DNA of 64,000 bases from Faecalibacterium sp. An121 (GTDB taxonomy: Bacteria > Bacillota > Clostridia > Oscillospirales > Ruminococcaceae), in assembly GCF_002160915.1 (NCBI RefSeq), contig NZ_NFLM01000008.1:62001-126000 (forward strand), in the 5' to 3' direction. A program made the translations under genes and the position numbers. Numbering within the stretch: the stretch's first letter is position 1; every line of letters starts with the position of its first letter. The notes under the pieces were generated by a model, which saw only the letters and a list, made by a program, of their open reading frames with translations, did no database searches and was not told the DNA's origin. Positions 62,594 to 64,000 of this stretch are shown here, piece by piece.

Positions 62594-62637
62594 CGAAAAA
62601 GGCGCCCGGTCCACCCTATGGCTGGGCGCCCTTTTCC
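62594..62637 (+). terminator. Hairpin between the permease and alpha-galactosidase genes
   Basis: AAAAAGGCGCCC pairs with GGGCGCCCTTTT. It may reduce read-through so that the glycosidase is expressed less than the importer, or be a full stop with a separate promoter. Confidence 0.7.
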
Positions 62638-62669
62638 GGCTTATCTTGTAAAGTAAGGAGGATACTGTC

Positions 62670-64000
62670 ATGAGTATCCGCATCGACCATGAAACCGGAC
62701 TGATCACCCTCCACACCCTCCACACCAGTTATCAGATGTGGGCCGACGGCCAGGGTGTGGTCCATCACTTGTATTATGGCCCCGCCATCGGCGGCAGCGA
62801 CCTGCGCGGCCTGGAGTTTTATTCCGACTGCGGCTTCTCTCCCCAGCCCGCCGGGATGGACCGGCAGCGGGATTATTCCCTGGACACCCTCTGTCAGGAA
62901 TACACCGGCAGCGGCGTAGGGGATTACCGGATCGGCTGTCTGCGCCTGGCCGGCCCCGACGGCAGCCGGGCCGCGGACCTCCGTTTTGTTTCGGCCGAGG
63001 CCGTTCCCGGTAAATACACCCTGCCCGGCCTGCCCGCCGCCTGTGCGGAGGATGACACCTGCGAGACCCTCCGCCTCAAACTGCGGGACGCCGTCCACGG
63101 CCTGACCGTCACCCTGCTGTACGGCGTCTTTGCCCAGGCCGACGTCATCACCCGGGCCGCCCTGCTGGAAAACGAGGGCAATGGTCCCATCCGGCTGGAC
63201 AAGGCCGCCTCGGCCTGCCTGGACCTGCCCTTCGGTCCGTGGGAGCTGATCCATTTCCACGGCCGCCACTGCATGGAGCGCCAGCCCGAGCGGGTCCCCC
63301 TGAGCCACAACATCCAGACCCTGCGCTCGGCCCGGGGAGCCTCCAGCCACCAGCACAACCCCTTTGCCATCCTGGCCGCCCCCCACACCACCGAGGAAGC
63401 GGGCGAATGCCTGGGGGCCATGCTGGTGTGGTCAGGCAATTTCAAGATCGAATGCGAAGTCAGTCAGATGCAGTCCACCCGCCTGGTAGCGGGGGTCAGC
63501 GACGACGACTTCAGCTGGACCCTGGAGCCGGGCGGCCAGTTTGCCGCACCGGAGGTGCTGTTCTGCTACAGCGATCAGGGCCTGAGCGAACTGTCGGCCC
63601 GGTACCACCGCTTCTTGCAGCGCCACATCATCCGCAGCCCCTGGCGGGACAAGCCCCGGCCCGTCCTCATCAACAACTGGGAGGCCACCTACATGGACTT
63701 CGACGCCCAGCGCATCTGGGATATCGCCCGCCAGGCCCGGGACCTGGGGGTGGAGATGCTGGTGCTGGACGACGGCTGGTTCGGGGAGCGCAGCGACGAT
63801 TCCAGCGGCCTGGGAGACTGGCAGTTCAACGAGAAAAAGCTGGGCTGCACCTTCGACCAGCTGATCGGCCGGGTGCGGGAGATGGGGCTGCTGTTCGGCC
63901 TGTGGATCGAGCCTGAGATGGTCTGCACCAACACCGCTCTCTACGCCGCCCATCCCGACTGGGCCCTGACCATCCCGGGCCGGGCGCCGGCCACCGGCCG
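62670..64000 (+). CDS. Alpha-galactosidase (glycoside hydrolase family 36), 3' end cut by window
   Basis: At least 443 residues are visible; the GH36 family is about 730. The N-terminal beta-sandwich (residues 1-320) leads into the catalytic barrel: VLINNWEATYMDFD, LVLDDGWFGERSDD and LLFGLWIEPEMV are family hallmarks. The nucleophile and acid/base Asp should lie beyond the window end. It removes alpha-1,6-galactose from raffinose, stachyose or melibiose in the cytoplasm. AAGGAGG precedes the ATG. It completes a binding protein-permeases-galactosidase locus. Confidence 0.93.
   Translation, partial: MSIRIDHETGLITLHTLHTSYQMWADGQGVVHHLYYGPAIGGSDLRGLEFYSDCGFSPQPAGMDRQRDYSLDTLCQEYTGSGVGDYRIGCLRLAGPDGSRAADLRFVSAEAVPGKYTLPGLPAACAEDDTCETLRLKLRDAVHGLTVTLLYGVFAQADVITRAALLENEGNGPIRLDKAASACLDLPFGPWELIHFHGRHCMERQPERVPLSHNIQTLRSARGASSHQHNPFAILAAPHTTEEAGECLGAMLVWSGNFKIECEVSQMQSTRLVAGVSDDDFSWTLEPGGQFAAPEVLFCYSDQGLSELSARYHRFLQRHIIRSPWRDKPRPVLINNWEATYMDFDAQRIWDIARQARDLGVEMLVLDDGWFGERSDDSSGLGDWQFNEKKLGCTFDQLIGRVREMGLLFGLWIEPEMVCTNTALYAAHPDWALTIPGRAPATG

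Noticed and set aside
59522-62725. Minus-strand open frame of over 1000 codons opposite the sugar importer
   Set aside because: Shadow of three well-supported transporter genes, with biased low-complexity composition and no ribosome binding site or motif.

Overview
This is a gene-dense, high-GC window with strong GGAGG-type ribosome binding sites and TTGACA/TATAAT-like promoters. It fits a Clostridia genome. The gene content (paired PPi-dependent phosphofructokinases, DUF4358-like lipoprotein, AraC/Msm sugar loci, NCS2 permease with a molybdenum hydroxylase) and the codon style suggest the Oscillospiraceae, near Faecalibacterium, Gemmiger or Subdoligranulum. That placement is inference; there is no rRNA in the window.

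Layout. 1-5.3 kb: cell-surface polysaccharide genes, with two glycosyltransferases followed by rfbA-rfbD-rfbB for dTDP-rhamnose (no rfbC epimerase here). 5.4-9.2 kb: a beta-CASP metallo-beta-lactamase RNase and typA/bipA. 9.3-20.6 kb: an accessory stretch. It holds an AraC/GyrI regulator, a beta-glucoside unit (AraC regulator, PTS EIIBC, GH1 enzyme, M20 peptidase) and a TetR-controlled heterodimeric ABC exporter. Two same-orientation copies of the 3' end of an SGNH-hydrolase gene bracket about 10 kb of it. 21.7-33.9 kb: mostly housekeeping genes, namely tandem PPi-phosphofructokinases, an Lrp/AsnC regulator, a lipoprotein, a glycosyltransferase, a threonine-aldolase-like enzyme, an ArsC/Spx-family protein, ferredoxin, polA and tsaD.

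33.9-38.9 kb is a leftward operon encoding a complete phosphorelay: a REC-HD-GYP output protein, an Hpt protein and a hybrid histidine kinase, with a CPBP protease downstream. 39-46.3 kb holds small regulators (LysR, MerR-like, HxlR), a VanZ-RDD membrane protein, a PfkB sugar kinase, an unrecognised 432-residue protein and an ArsB/SLC13-type carrier.

46.5-56 kb is the most coherent module. A leftward operon encodes a FecBCD/BtuFCD-type metal-oxyanion ABC importer, a ModE-like regulator, an NTPase-MocA fusion and a xanthine/uracil permease. It diverges from a three-subunit molybdenum hydroxylase (FAD, 2Fe-2S and molybdopterin subunits). A palindrome on the importer promoter looks like a ModE-type operator. 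Together these genes could import molybdate or tungstate, mature the cofactor, import the purine and oxidise it.

56-64 kb: an AIM24-family protein, a small membrane protein, tRNA-Ala(GGC), and a raffinose/melibiose-type locus (AraC regulator, sugar ABC importer, GH36 alpha-galactosidase cut by the window end). Two copies of a roughly 210-bp structured intergenic repeat lie at 46.3 and 59.0 kb in opposite orientations. One covarying base pair supports selection on its terminal hairpin.
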